Source of the DNA: SVMC01 sp045601345 | Lineage (GTDB): Bacteria > Bacillota > Clostridia > Oscillospirales > Oscillospiraceae | Direction of reading: 5' to 3' | NCBI GenBank assembly: GCA_045601345.1 | Contig: JAZRZL010000075.1 | Location: forward strand, 20,101-84,100 | DNA length: 64,000 nt | Shown here: piece after piece, positions 53,807 to 61,797 of the stretch | Layout of the letters: each line of letters opens with the position of its first letter | How positions within the stretch are numbered: the first letter of the stretch is position 1 | Notes under the pieces: model-generated | Databases searched by the model: none | Told to the model about the DNA's origin: nothing | What the model saw: the letters and a program-made list of their open reading frames with translations, nothing else | Translations under genes and position numbers: made by a program

Positions 53807-54967
53807 ATGAAAACGATGAAAAAAACAATTTGTGCATTTTTGGTTATTGCTCTGCTTCTGGGGCTGTGTGCTGTACCGGCCAGCGCAACCCGTGTCAGCG
53901 AAGCAAACGCCTTCCTGCGTGAGCACATTATGAAAGATGGTAAAAGTGGGATGTTTGGTATGTACGCTATCTCCGGTGAGCTGGTAACGTATGACGGCAG
54001 TGCCGGAAGCTGTACGGGCACCGGTGCATCCATGATATATAATTCAGAAACCGGATCTATTGGCCTGTATGGCGGCGCATATTGGCAGGATATCTCCATT
54101 GGTATTCCTGAATCTGATACGGAAGATGTTTTCTCCTGCTATCTGTCCTCATCCCCCACACAGGAGGGGGTTATGCTGAACCGCAATAAGATTTATAAGG
54201 ATACCAAGATCACGTTCAGCAACTACCGCGGCGGGGAAGATACGAAGGAAGAATCGGAATATTTTATGACCATCGCCTTCCACAACGCTATGGCCTTCCT
54301 TGACAGCCAGCTTCGTCTGGGTGGCTTTACCCTTGCCGATCTCGGCTTTGTCAATTACGGCAAGAACAGCCCCGCACCCTGCCCGGATTATGGCATTCAT
54401 TGCCCCGGCAGATTCTTCAATGATATGCCCGATGGCGACCACTGGGCGCATCAGGCCATCGACTGGGCGGTTCAGAACGACATCACCAGTGGTACCGCCG
54501 ATTACGCTTTCAGCCCGAATAAAGCCTGTACCCGCGCACAGGTTGTCACCTTCCTGTGGAGAGCCGCAGGTTGTCCGAAACCGCAAAATACAGAGAGTTC
54601 CTTTGAGGATGTCAATCCCACTTCCTTCTATTATGAGCCGGTTCTGTGGGCAGTAGAAAGCGGTCTTACCAAGGGTATTTCCGAAACCATCTTCAAGCCG
54701 GACGGCGAATGCACCCGTGCGCAGGTGGTCACCTTCCTGTGGCGGCTGAACGGCAGCGGGAAGGACAGCGCCAAGAGCGAATTTAGCGATGTGCCGCAGG
54801 ATGCTTATTATGCCGATGCCGTCAACTGGGCAGTCGCCAATGGCATCACCGAGGGCACCGGCAGCGGCAAATTCTCCCCCAAACGCTCCTGCACCAGAGC
54901 ACACGTTGTCACCTTCCTTTACAGGGGACAAAGGGACAGTTCTTCTGTCTCCCTGTCCAACCGATAA
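53807..54967 (+). CDS. Secreted SLH protein, tandem paralogue 1
   Basis: 386 residues. The signal peptide is residues 1-28 (MKTMKKTICAFLVIALLLGL, SASA). Residues about 30-195 form an unrecognised domain. Three SLH domains follow (about 203-256, 264-317, 323-373), each with CTRAQVVTFLWR-like ends. The signal peptide and SLH3 are almost identical to the next gene's, while the middle differs. The final residues (about 373-386, GQRDSSSVSLSNR) do not match the paralogue and come from an inserted inverted repeat (GGACAAAGGGACAG facing CTGTCTCCCTGTCC). AAGGAG precedes the ATG. Confidence 0.85.
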   Translation: MKTMKKTICAFLVIALLLGLCAVPASATRVSEANAFLREHIMKDGKSGMFGMYAISGELVTYDGSAGSCTGTGASMIYNSETGSIGLYGGAYWQDISIGIPESDTEDVFSCYLSSSPTQEGVMLNRNKIYKDTKITFSNYRGGEDTKEESEYFMTIAFHNAMAFLDSQLRLGGFTLADLGFVNYGKNSPAPCPDYGIHCPGRFFNDMPDGDHWAHQAIDWAVQNDITSGTADYAFSPNKACTRAQVVTFLWRAAGCPKPQNTESSFEDVNPTSFYYEPVLWAVESGLTKGISETIFKPDGECTRAQVVTFLWRLNGSGKDSAKSEFSDVPQDAYYADAVNWAVANGITEGTGSGKFSPKRSCTRAHVVTFLYRGQRDSSSVSLSNR

Positions 54968-54984
54968 GAAACAATAGACAAGGG

Positions 54985-55083
54985 AAAACGGGGGCTAAGG
55001 CTTCCCCTCTGGCGAAACTGTCGAGCGAAGCGAGACTGATGAGGTAATGGAACGCCAAGACAGAGAACCGTCCCCTGTCTTGC
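54985..55083. repeat. MITE-like repeat, copy L (fragment)
   Basis: GGCTAAGGCTTCCCCTCTGG, CTGTCGAGCGAAGCGAGACT and GATGAGGTAATGG are family modules; then ACAGAGAACCGTCCCCTGTC, shared with the other inverted-repeat type. It separates the two SLH paralogues. Confidence 0.75.
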
Positions 55084-55124
55084 CCTCACTTGTCTCTCAT
55101 ATTTTAAAAATAAGGAGAATTATA

Positions 55125-56270
55125 ATGAAAACGATGAAAAAAACAATTTGTGCATTTTTGGTCATTGCTCTGCTTCTGGGATTGTGCGCAGTGCCAGTTT
55201 CCGCAACCCGCAGCAGTGACGTAAAAGCCTATCTGCGTGATCAGATCATTCGCAATGGCAAAGAAACCTCGCCCGGATGGTATACGCTCTCTGGTGAGAC
55301 GGTAACGGATACCGGCAAGAATGGGAGCAAAACTGTCATTGGGGCAACGATTTCCTGTTCTACGGAAACCGGCCTGATTCAAATAAACGGTGCTGCATAT
55401 CAGCAGACGACGACGATTGAGATTCATAATACGCTTACGGATGATTATATTGGCTGCTATGCGACCTCCGGGGAAGTGCGTGAGGGATTTGATATTCAAT
55501 GCCGTCTGGTCTACAAGGATCTCAAATTGGAGTTCAGCGAATACCGAGGCACCGCAGAAGAAAAGGCAGAGGTTGACTACTGGATAACGCTTGCCTTCCA
55601 CCGCGCCATGGCCTTACTTGACAGTCTGCTTCGTGCCGGCGGCTGCACCCTTTCCGATATCGGCCTTATCAATTACGACAAAAACAGACCCACGTGCCCG
55701 GAATATGGTACGAGTTGCCCCGGAAATCTCTTTGAGGATATGCCCAATAGCGACCACTGGGCGCATCAGGCCATCGACTGGGCGGTTCTGAATTGCATTA
55801 CCTTTGGCACCTCCTATTTTATGTTCAGCCCGAACAAGGCCTGTACCCGTGCACAGGTTCTCACCTTCCTCTGGCGTGCCGCAGGATCTCCCGAACCGGA
55901 AAATATGGATAGTCCCTTTGAAGATATCAATCCGGCGGCCTCCTATTATACGGCGGTTCTGTGGGCAGTGGAAAATGGTCTTACCAAGGGCATTTCCGAA
56001 ACGATTTTCAAGCCGGATGGCAAATGCACCCGTGCGCAGGTGGTCACCTTCCTGTGGCGGCTGAACGGCAGCGGGAAGGACAGCGCCAAGAGCGAATTTA
56101 GCGATGTGCCACAGGATGCTTATTATGCCGATGCCGTCAACTGGGCAGTCGCCAATGGCATCACCGAGGGAACCGGCGGCGGCAAATTCTCCCCCAACGG
56201 TGTGTGCACCAGAGCACACGTTGTCACCTTCCTTTACCGCGCACGAGGAGATGCCCTGTCCGGCAAATAA
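55125..56270 (+). CDS. Secreted SLH protein, tandem paralogue 2
   Basis: 381 residues from the ATG at 55125, where TAAGGAGAATTATA and the following codons mirror paralogue 1; the frame is open earlier, back to 55047, without support. The signal peptide is residues 1-28. The N-terminal domain (about 30-195) keeps features of paralogue 1 (LAFHRAMALLDSLLRAGG, NYDKN, CPEYGTSCPG) but has diverged. Three SLH domains end in FLYRARGDALSGK, which is probably the ancestral C-terminus. It arose by tandem duplication. It is probably a surface-layer protein; function unknown. Confidence 0.87.
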   Translation: MKTMKKTICAFLVIALLLGLCAVPVSATRSSDVKAYLRDQIIRNGKETSPGWYTLSGETVTDTGKNGSKTVIGATISCSTETGLIQINGAAYQQTTTIEIHNTLTDDYIGCYATSGEVREGFDIQCRLVYKDLKLEFSEYRGTAEEKAEVDYWITLAFHRAMALLDSLLRAGGCTLSDIGLINYDKNRPTCPEYGTSCPGNLFEDMPNSDHWAHQAIDWAVLNCITFGTSYFMFSPNKACTRAQVLTFLWRAAGSPEPENMDSPFEDINPAASYYTAVLWAVENGLTKGISETIFKPDGKCTRAQVVTFLWRLNGSGKDSAKSEFSDVPQDAYYADAVNWAVANGITEGTGGGKFSPNGVCTRAHVVTFLYRARGDALSGK

Positions 56271-56287
56271 AAACAATAGACAAAGGA

Positions 56288-56493
56288 TCGGGGGATAAGG
56301 CTTCCCCAAAGGGGAAGCTGTCGAGCGAAGCGAGACTGAAGAGGTCATTGGATGCACTGCTAAAACAAAAAATTTTCCCAATATAGGAAGCACTCTGTCT
56401 TAGGAGTGAAACCTCATCCGCCGCCTGCGGGCGGCACCTTCCCCAGAGGGGAAGGCAAGGGCTGTTAACTTAACGCCATAGACCCGTCCCCCG
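56288..56493. repeat. MITE-like repeat, copy M
   Basis: GGCTTCCCCAAAGGGGAAGC, CTGTCGAGCGAAGCGAGAC, GGTCATTGGATGCACTGCTA, CCGCCGCCTGCGGGCGGC and TGTTAACTTAACGCCATAGA appear in family order. It ends 25 bases before the DUF3842 gene. Confidence 0.85.
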
Positions 56494-56517
56494 ATCCCTC
56501 CATGGAGCATTTTGAAT

Positions 56518-56934
56518 ATGAAGGTTGTAATTATAGATGGTCAGGGCGGCCGGTTAGGGCAGCTTTTGGCAGAGGCGATTGTAAAGGCAAATCTCCATTG
56601 CGAATTGCTCGCAATTGGGACAAACAGCATTGCGACCAGCGCAATGCTGAAGGGCGGAGCAAAGCAGGGCGCTACCGGGGAGAACCCGGTGATGGTAGCC
56701 TGTCGGGATGCGGATATCATCATCGGTCCCATTGGTATCATCTCTGCGGATTCCCTGCTTGGAGAAATTACGCCCGCTATGGCTGTTGCCATTGGGCAGA
56801 GCAAGGCGCTGAAGCTCCTTCTCCCGGTCAGCCATTGCAACCATCGGGTTGTCGGCGTGAAAAACCTGACAATGCATGAGCTGGTTGCCGAAACCATCGC
56901 AGAATTAAAAAAGCGGCTGAATGAGGCTTCATAA
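56518..56934 (+). CDS. DUF3842 family protein
   Basis: 138 residues from the ATG at 56518 (TTG two codons before is possible; TGGAG lies upstream). MKVVIIDGQGGRLGQLL, LLAIGTNSIATSAMLKGGAK, GATGENPVMVACRDADIIIG, GPIGIISADSLLGEITPAMA and the C-terminal SHCNHRVVG match DUF3842, a Clostridia-enriched family with a Rossmann-like glycine motif and no known function. It overlaps the kinase-like gene by 14 bases. Confidence 0.88.
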   Translation: MKVVIIDGQGGRLGQLLAEAIVKANLHCELLAIGTNSIATSAMLKGGAKQGATGENPVMVACRDADIIIGPIGIISADSLLGEITPAMAVAIGQSKALKLLLPVSHCNHRVVGVKNLTMHELVAETIAELKKRLNEAS

Positions 56935-57976
56935 GTTGGAAAATAACAATATTTTATCCTGTTTTTCTCAAGAATCCGATCTACAGGACATTTTCAAATT
57001 TCTTTTTCAGTCCTGCTTCGGCTGTGAGCATCTTCTTTCTGATGAGGCAAGTGCGCTTGCCATGCTCCGTCAGGAGATGCTCTTTGCCGAGCAGGACGAT
57101 TTGCCTGAAATGGAACTGCTGGACGGGGCGTATTGCCGGGTGCATCTGAAGATATTGCATCGGGGTCTTTCGCCGGAAACCCTGTGCAAATTATTTTTTC
57201 TCTCTTCGGAAAAATGCCCCGATGGGAAAGCCCGCCTTGAACAAAAGCTCCAAAATTTGCTGGACTGTGCAAAAGAGGGGCTTCTTCCTTTTTCCGAAAA
57301 CGAGGTAAGCGAAAAAATAAGCATTTGGCGAGACAGCGGCTTTCCTGCGCTACACCATTCGGAAAGCTACCGGGCGGCACATCATCCGGCCTATCGGGTG
57401 ATCCGGCAGGATTTTTTGCGGCTTCTCCCTCTGCTTACGGAAATTGACAGGCTGCTTTGTTCTGATATGCAGAGCATCATCATAGCATTGGATGGAAGAT
57501 GTGCATCCGGCAAGACAACCATGGCAGCCACCTTGTCCCAAATTTATGACTGCAATGTGTTCCATATGGATGATTTTTTCCTCCGTCCAGTACAGCGAAC
57601 CGCCGAGCGTCTGTCGCAGCCGGGAGAAAATATTGACCATGAGCGCTTTTGGGAGGAGATTCTGCACCCTCTGTCAGAAGGCAGAGCGGTATGCTACAGG
57701 AAATACAACTGCGCAAGGCAGGCTTTAGAGCCACCCATCACCGCCCCCCAAAAGCGGCTGCATATCATTGAGGGGGTTTATTCGCTCCATCCGAGGCTTT
57801 TTGCCTCCTACGATCTGACCGTTCTTGCCGATACCACGAAGGAGGTGCAGAGAGAACGGATTTTAAGGCGAAATTCCCCAGAAATGGCAGAAAAGTTTTT
57901 CTCTGTCTGGATTCCGATGGAGGAAGCCTATTTTCTGAAAGAAAATATTCGGGAAAAAGTAAACCTGATTTTATAG
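56921..57976 (+). CDS. P-loop kinase (uridine-kinase-like) with unknown N-terminal half
   Basis: 351 residues. Residues about 185-351 form a P-loop kinase: IIIALDGRCASGKTTMAATL (Lys198), then HMDDFFLRPVQRT, ENIDHERFWEEIL, CYRKYNC and IIEGVYSLHPRLFASYDL, similar to uridine kinase/phosphoribulokinase-type enzymes. Residues 1-180 match nothing I know, though YRAAHHPAYRVIRQDF near 150 is typical of such fusions in Clostridia. It probably phosphorylates a small molecule. The start overlaps DUF3842, so the two are co-expressed. Confidence 0.75.
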   Translation: MRLHKLENNNILSCFSQESDLQDIFKFLFQSCFGCEHLLSDEASALAMLRQEMLFAEQDDLPEMELLDGAYCRVHLKILHRGLSPETLCKLFFLSSEKCPDGKARLEQKLQNLLDCAKEGLLPFSENEVSEKISIWRDSGFPALHHSESYRAAHHPAYRVIRQDFLRLLPLLTEIDRLLCSDMQSIIIALDGRCASGKTTMAATLSQIYDCNVFHMDDFFLRPVQRTAERLSQPGENIDHERFWEEILHPLSEGRAVCYRKYNCARQALEPPITAPQKRLHIIEGVYSLHPRLFASYDLTVLADTTKEVQRERILRRNSPEMAEKFFSVWIPMEEAYFLKENIREKVNLIL

Positions 57977-58054
57977 CCACGGCAATAAGGACATCACGAA
58001 GATGTCATAATCGTTCAAGACGATGATATCAAATGAAAAAGAGGTTTCCTATTG

Positions 58055-58576
58055 ATGTCATCCAGAACAAAACCATTCCGCGTCATTCTCGCGGCCATGT
58101 TCCTTGCGCTTGCGCTGGTGCTTCCCTTCCTGACTGGACAGATTCCACAGATTGGAAATGCACTGTGTCCGATGCATATCCCGGTTCTGTTGTGCGGTTT
58201 TTTCTGCGGCCCGTGGTATGCCCTTGCTGTCGGATTTGTCGCGCCGCTGCTGCGCTTTATTCTGTTCGGTATCCCGCCGATCTTCCCTACCGGAATCGCC
58301 ATGTGCTTTGAGCTTGCGACCTACGGACTTGTGTCTGGGCTTCTTTATCAGCAGCTTCCCAAGAAAAAGAGCAGTATTTATATCTCCCTGCTTGCCGCCA
58401 TGCTCGCCGGACGCCTCATTTGGGGCACAGTAAGGCTTATCCTATACGGCCTCGGCAAATCCAATTTTGGCTGGATCGCATTTCTGTCCGGTGCCCTGCT
58501 CAACGCCATTCCCGGCATTATCGTGCAAATCATTTTGATTCCAATTTTGGTTATAAAAATCCAGAATCGTCCTTGA
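58055..58576 (+). CDS. ECF transporter S component
   Basis: 173 residues with about five to six membrane helices. LPFLTGQIPQIGNALCPMHI, PVLLCGFFCGPWYALAVGF, PLLRFILFGIPPIFPTGIAM and FELATYGLVSGLLYQ match ECF S components, which bind a vitamin or cofactor precursor and share an energising module encoded elsewhere. The ligand is unknown. Two short hairpins (GACATC/GATGTC and ATCGT/ACGAT) lie in the 78 bases before it. The ATG at 58055 is used; TTG at 58052 is possible. Confidence 0.85.
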   Translation: MSSRTKPFRVILAAMFLALALVLPFLTGQIPQIGNALCPMHIPVLLCGFFCGPWYALAVGFVAPLLRFILFGIPPIFPTGIAMCFELATYGLVSGLLYQQLPKKKSSIYISLLAAMLAGRLIWGTVRLILYGLGKSNFGWIAFLSGALLNAIPGIIVQIILIPILVIKIQNRP

Positions 58577-58580
58577 TTTT

Positions 58581-59606
58581 TTACAGATAGAATTCCATCG
58601 GATAGACCATGTGACCGATTTCCTCCAGCTCGTCTACAGTTATCAGCCCTGCCGGGGCATGGAGGACAGAGGGAATGCGGTTGACAATGGTGGCACAGGT
58701 GTGCTCGGCGGTGGCGGGCTTGAGGACGCGGAAGGTGGTGTCCGGCTCACCGAAGATTTTCCAGTCGCAAAGGTCGCCGTCATTCTCGCCGTAGACCTTC
58801 CCGACACACTGGGTCTCTAGCGTGATGCCCTGGAAGGTTTCCGTGGTGACTACCGCCGCCATGCCGATGCAGTGGCCTTTGGGAATTGTGGCGTGCAGGG
58901 TGTTGGACCAGAGATCCCCCTCATGGAAATAGGGCACGCATTTCTGTGTGACGGATTTTATGCTCAGGCCAAGCTTTGCGGCCAGCGCCTCATTGGAATT
59001 CCAGACATAGGACGGCTCTACCGTCTCCGGGTGGGCAAGCTGCTTCTCAAATTCCTCAGGGGTAAGACCAACACCGTGTGCCTTCGCCAATGCTTCACCG
59101 TAATCCTCCACATTGTACGAAACCACACCCTCAATGCGGTGGATCGTATGGCAGCCGCCGGCAACCATGCCCACCAGATTCACCCAGAAGATATCCTCCA
59201 TGCCGCTGCCGACAAAGGTGCAGCCATTTTCCTTCGCGGTCACATCCAGAAGGTTTGCCAAAACGGGGGAAGTGGTGCGGCAATTGGTCGCTTCCTCGCA
59301 GGTCGTAATCACGTTGATGCCGCGCTCCAGACACCGCATAAAATGCGGGAAGCAATCCCTGACAAAGCTGAACAGGGTCACAATCGCAATATCGGGATCG
59401 GTCTCATCCAGCACTTGATCGGCATCCTCCCGAATGAGAATCCCGGTCTTGAAGCCCAAATTTGCATACTCGCCAATATCCATGCCCACAATTTCCGGGT
59501 TGTTGTCAATCGCACCGACAATTTCCGCACCGTTCTCATAGAGATACCGCAGCAAAAATTTGCTCATCTTCCCGCACCCGTACTGTACAACTTTAATTTT
59601 CCTCAA
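58581..59606 (-). CDS. ord: 2,4-diaminopentanoate dehydrogenase-like oxidoreductase
   Basis: 341 residues. A Rossmann fold starts IKVVQYGCGKMSKFLLRYL, with GAIDNNPEIVGMDIGEYANLG, TTCEEATNCRTTSP and GSGMEDIFWVNLVGMVAGG, features of the Ord family. These NAD(P)+-dependent enzymes act in clostridial ornithine/lysine fermentation and resemble DapB. No other gene of that pathway is present, so the substrate is uncertain. AAAGGAG lies 9 bases before TTG at 59606, the chosen start; the ATG at 59627 has no ribosome site. Confidence 0.8.
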   Translation of the reverse strand: MRKIKVVQYGCGKMSKFLLRYLYENGAEIVGAIDNNPEIVGMDIGEYANLGFKTGILIREDADQVLDETDPDIAIVTLFSFVRDCFPHFMRCLERGINVITTCEEATNCRTTSPVLANLLDVTAKENGCTFVGSGMEDIFWVNLVGMVAGGCHTIHRIEGVVSYNVEDYGEALAKAHGVGLTPEEFEKQLAHPETVEPSYVWNSNEALAAKLGLSIKSVTQKCVPYFHEGDLWSNTLHATIPKGHCIGMAAVVTTETFQGITLETQCVGKVYGENDGDLCDWKIFGEPDTTFRVLKPATAEHTCATIVNRIPSVLHAPAGLITVDELEEIGHMVYPMEFYL

Positions 59607-59700
59607 GGTTCTCGACTCCTTTACCATGCTATTTGCTTATGCAAGCATAGTTTGCGGCAGTTTTTCCAAATTATCCAACAAATATCGCCGCAAGAGAGAA

Positions 59701-59716
59701 TTAACCTCACAGGTAA
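59701..59716. promoter_or_regulatory. Operator-like site 1 of the toxin-antitoxin promoter
   Basis: TTAACCTCACAGGTAA contains ACCT/AGGT arms. It lies 10 bases upstream of the -35 hexamer and resembles site 2 at 59756. Confidence 0.55.
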
Positions 59717-59725
59717 ATTCTAGAA

Positions 59726-59754
59726 TTGACATTTAAGTAAATATATGTTATATT
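59726..59754 (+). promoter_or_regulatory. Promoter of the higBA-like operon
   Basis: TTGACA (59726-59731) and TATATT (59749-59754), 17-base spacer, flanked on both sides by ACCTC...GAGGT palindromes. Confidence 0.8.
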
Positions 59755-59755
59755 A

Positions 59756-59777
59756 AATTTACCTCAGAGGTTAATTT
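59756..59777. promoter_or_regulatory. Operator-like site 2 of the toxin-antitoxin promoter
   Basis: AATTTACCTCAGAGGTTAAT is centred on ACCTC-A-GAGGT and lies over the expected transcription start. Antitoxin binding here would repress the operon, as in most HigBA-type systems. Confidence 0.6.
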
Positions 59778-59791
59778 ATGCGTGAGGTGAT

Positions 59792-60091
59792 ATGTTGCAT
59801 ATTATATACAAGACTCGTAAGATCGAAAAGATTTGCACAAGTGCTTACGAGGCAGAGAAAAGGTACAGCAGAGAAATGGCAGAGAAGATACATATGCGAA
59901 TGGATCAAATTCGCGCTGCGGAATCTGTTGATGAAATGCAACATTTTCAGATTGGCCGATGTCACCCACTGAAAGGAGAGCGACAGGGGCAATATGCTGT
60001 TGACTTGGTTCATCCATATCGGCTGGTCTTCGAGAAAATTGAAGACGAGATTCAAATTGCGAACATAATGGAAATTGTGGATTATCATTAG
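59792..60091 (+). CDS. HigB/RelE-like toxin
   Basis: 99 residues. A small basic protein with IYKTRKIEKICTSAYEAEKR, the central FQIGRCHPLKGERQGQYAVD and VHPYRLVFEKIEDEI, the pattern of HigB/RelE-superfamily mRNA interferases. It would cut mRNA at the ribosome when free of antitoxin. GAGGTGAT precedes the ATG. The antitoxin gene follows after 27 bases with a stronger ribosome site (AGGAGG), as expected for excess antitoxin. The toxin-first order is typical of higBA. Confidence 0.82.
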   Translation: MLHIIYKTRKIEKICTSAYEAEKRYSREMAEKIHMRMDQIRAAESVDEMQHFQIGRCHPLKGERQGQYAVDLVHPYRLVFEKIEDEIQIANIMEIVDYH

Positions 60092-60118
60092 TTTCCGTTG
60101 ATTGAAGGAGGAAATACG

Positions 60119-61171
60119 ATGGTGAGAAGTCGCACTTATATTGCAACACCACCGGGCGCGACGATAAAAGAGCAATTGCTTGACAGAGGTTTAAGTCAAA
60201 AAGAATTTTCCATTCGTATGGGGATGTCTGAAAAGCATATCAGCAATCTGATTCAGGGAGATGTTCAGCTTACCCCGGAGGTCGCTGTTCGACTGGAAAG
60301 AGTTTTGGGTGTACCCGCAAAGTTCTGGAACAATCTGGAAGCAATTTATCGAGAAAAACTTGTCAAAACAAATGAAGAAAATGAAATGGCTGCGGATATA
60401 GAGTTTGTCAGGAAATTGCCATATAACGAAATGGCAAAAAATGGGTGGGTTCCCGAAACCAGAAAGCCAACGGAAAAGGTTTTGCATTCAAGAAATTTTT
60501 TTGAGGTAGCAAATCTTCAATTTATCACGAATCCTCAATTGGTAAAAATCGCTGCTCGCCGTCTTGCGGACACAGAAAAGAGTGATTTTGCGCTGCTGGC
60601 TTGGGCACAGAAAGCAAAGCTTGAAGCCCGATATATCGAAACCTCTCCTGTTGATTTGAAAACTCTGAGTAAGAATCTTCCGCAAATTCGGAAAATGACC
60701 ACAATGAATCCATCTGATTTTTGTGACCCGCTGATCAAAATGTTAGCGGATTGTGGAATTGCACTTGTCTTTTTGCCGCATATTGGCGGTTCCTTCCTTC
60801 ACGGTGCATCATTTTGTGACGGAAATAAAATTGTGGTTGGTCTTACGGTGCGTGGAAAATATGCCGACACATTTTGGTTCAGCTTTTTTCATGAATTGGG
60901 GCATATCCTCTTAGGGCACATTCATAAGCCGGATGGAACAACAGAGGAGGATGAGCTTGCAGCGGATTATTTTGCAAGAGACAATTTGATTCCTGTTGCA
61001 GATTTTGAACAGTTCATATCGCGCAGGAATTTCTCTATGACCACAATTCGCAGCTTCGCACATGATATCGAAATTGATCCGGGCATTGTTGTTGGCCGTT
61101 TGCAGAAGGAGGGTTATATTCAATATAACCGCTGCAATGGTCTTAGGACACAATATATGCTTTCTATGTAA
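60119..61171 (+). CDS. HigA-like antitoxin fused to an ImmA/IrrE-type metallopeptidase
   Basis: 350 residues from the ATG at 60119 (AGGAGG upstream; TTG at 60098 is less likely). Residues about 15-80 form a HigA-type HTH (GATIKEQLLDRGLSQKEFSI, EKHISNLIQGDVQLTPEVAV, LGVPAKFWNNLEAIYRE). Residues about 200-330 form an ImmA/IrrE (DUF955) domain with HELGHILLGH (His258, Glu259, His262) and DELAADYFARD as the third-ligand helix. It is much longer than a simple HigA (about 100 residues). It probably neutralises the toxin and represses the operon, while the peptidase could cleave a regulator or itself (inference). Confidence 0.85.
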   Translation: MVRSRTYIATPPGATIKEQLLDRGLSQKEFSIRMGMSEKHISNLIQGDVQLTPEVAVRLERVLGVPAKFWNNLEAIYREKLVKTNEENEMAADIEFVRKLPYNEMAKNGWVPETRKPTEKVLHSRNFFEVANLQFITNPQLVKIAARRLADTEKSDFALLAWAQKAKLEARYIETSPVDLKTLSKNLPQIRKMTTMNPSDFCDPLIKMLADCGIALVFLPHIGGSFLHGASFCDGNKIVVGLTVRGKYADTFWFSFFHELGHILLGHIHKPDGTTEEDELAADYFARDNLIPVADFEQFISRRNFSMTTIRSFAHDIEIDPGIVVGRLQKEGYIQYNRCNGLRTQYMLSM

Positions 61172-61181
61172 GGTTATAAAA

Positions 61182-61212
61182 ATGGGGCTGCCTCGTTTTG
61201 AGACAGCCCCAA
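61182..61212 (-). terminator. Shared terminator between the antitoxin gene and greA
   Basis: GGGGCTGCCTC and GAGACAGCCCC form the stem. On the minus strand it is followed by ATTTTTATAA after greA; on the plus strand it follows the antitoxin stop by 10 bases. Confidence 0.85.
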
Positions 61213-61236
61213 GTGGTTTATTTATATAGTATTGAA

Positions 61237-61740
61237 TCAATAAGGAAGAATGGGCATATTGCCGTCATCGAAGCCTTTTTCGACCTTTTGGATTTGGATA
61301 TAGTATTGGTAGCTGTCGTTGACCTCAACCAGAACGCGGTCGCCCGCTTTTTTGCCCCAGAGGGCTTTGCCGACAGGGGAGACCTTCGTGATGCGTCCGG
61401 CAAGAGCATCCTGCCGCATGGAGGTGACGATCTGAACCTCTTCGGTTTCGTCATCCTCTTCGATATAAATCGTGACCTTGTCGAACAAGCCGATGCCTTC
61501 GCCTTCGGCTTCGCTGTCCACGACCTTGGCAGTTTTGATCATGCGCTCCAGATAGCGGATGCGGCTTTCATTGCGGTTTTTTTCGCGCTTGGCGACCTTG
61601 TATTCATCGTTTTCGCTGAGGTCGCCGAATTCTCTGGCGGTGACAACATCCTGAATTAACTGCGGACGAAGTTCAATGCGCCGGTAGTTGATTTCCGCCT
61701 CCATTTTCTCAATGTCAACTTTTGTCAGTTCATCGTACAT
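61237..61740 (-). CDS. greA: Transcription elongation factor GreA
   Basis: 167 residues. An N-terminal coiled coil with the acidic tip AREFGDLSENDEYKVAKREK, and a C-terminal FKBP-like domain (QIVTSMRQDALAGRITKVSP, GKALWGKKAGDRVLVEV). It stimulates RNA cleavage in backtracked RNA polymerase. The C-terminus is slightly longer than usual (YYIQIQKVEKGFDDGNMPIL). GGAGATGTTACC precedes the ATG. A terminator separates it from rny upstream, so its promoter is probably in the short gap or it depends on read-through. Confidence 0.92.
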   Translation of the reverse strand: MYDELTKVDIEKMEAEINYRRIELRPQLIQDVVTAREFGDLSENDEYKVAKREKNRNESRIRYLERMIKTAKVVDSEAEGEGIGLFDKVTIYIEEDDETEEVQIVTSMRQDALAGRITKVSPVGKALWGKKAGDRVLVEVNDSYQYYIQIQKVEKGFDDGNMPILPY

Positions 61741-61759
61741 GGTAACATCTCCACAGATA

Positions 61760-61790
61760 CCAAAAAACCGACCGAAAGGCCGGTTTTTGG
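61760..61790 (-). terminator. Terminator of rny
   Basis: On the minus strand AAAACCGGCC and GGTCGGTTTT form a stem with TTTC loop, followed by TTGG. It begins 8 bases after the rny stop. Confidence 0.8.
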
Positions 61791-61797
61791 ATTAATT

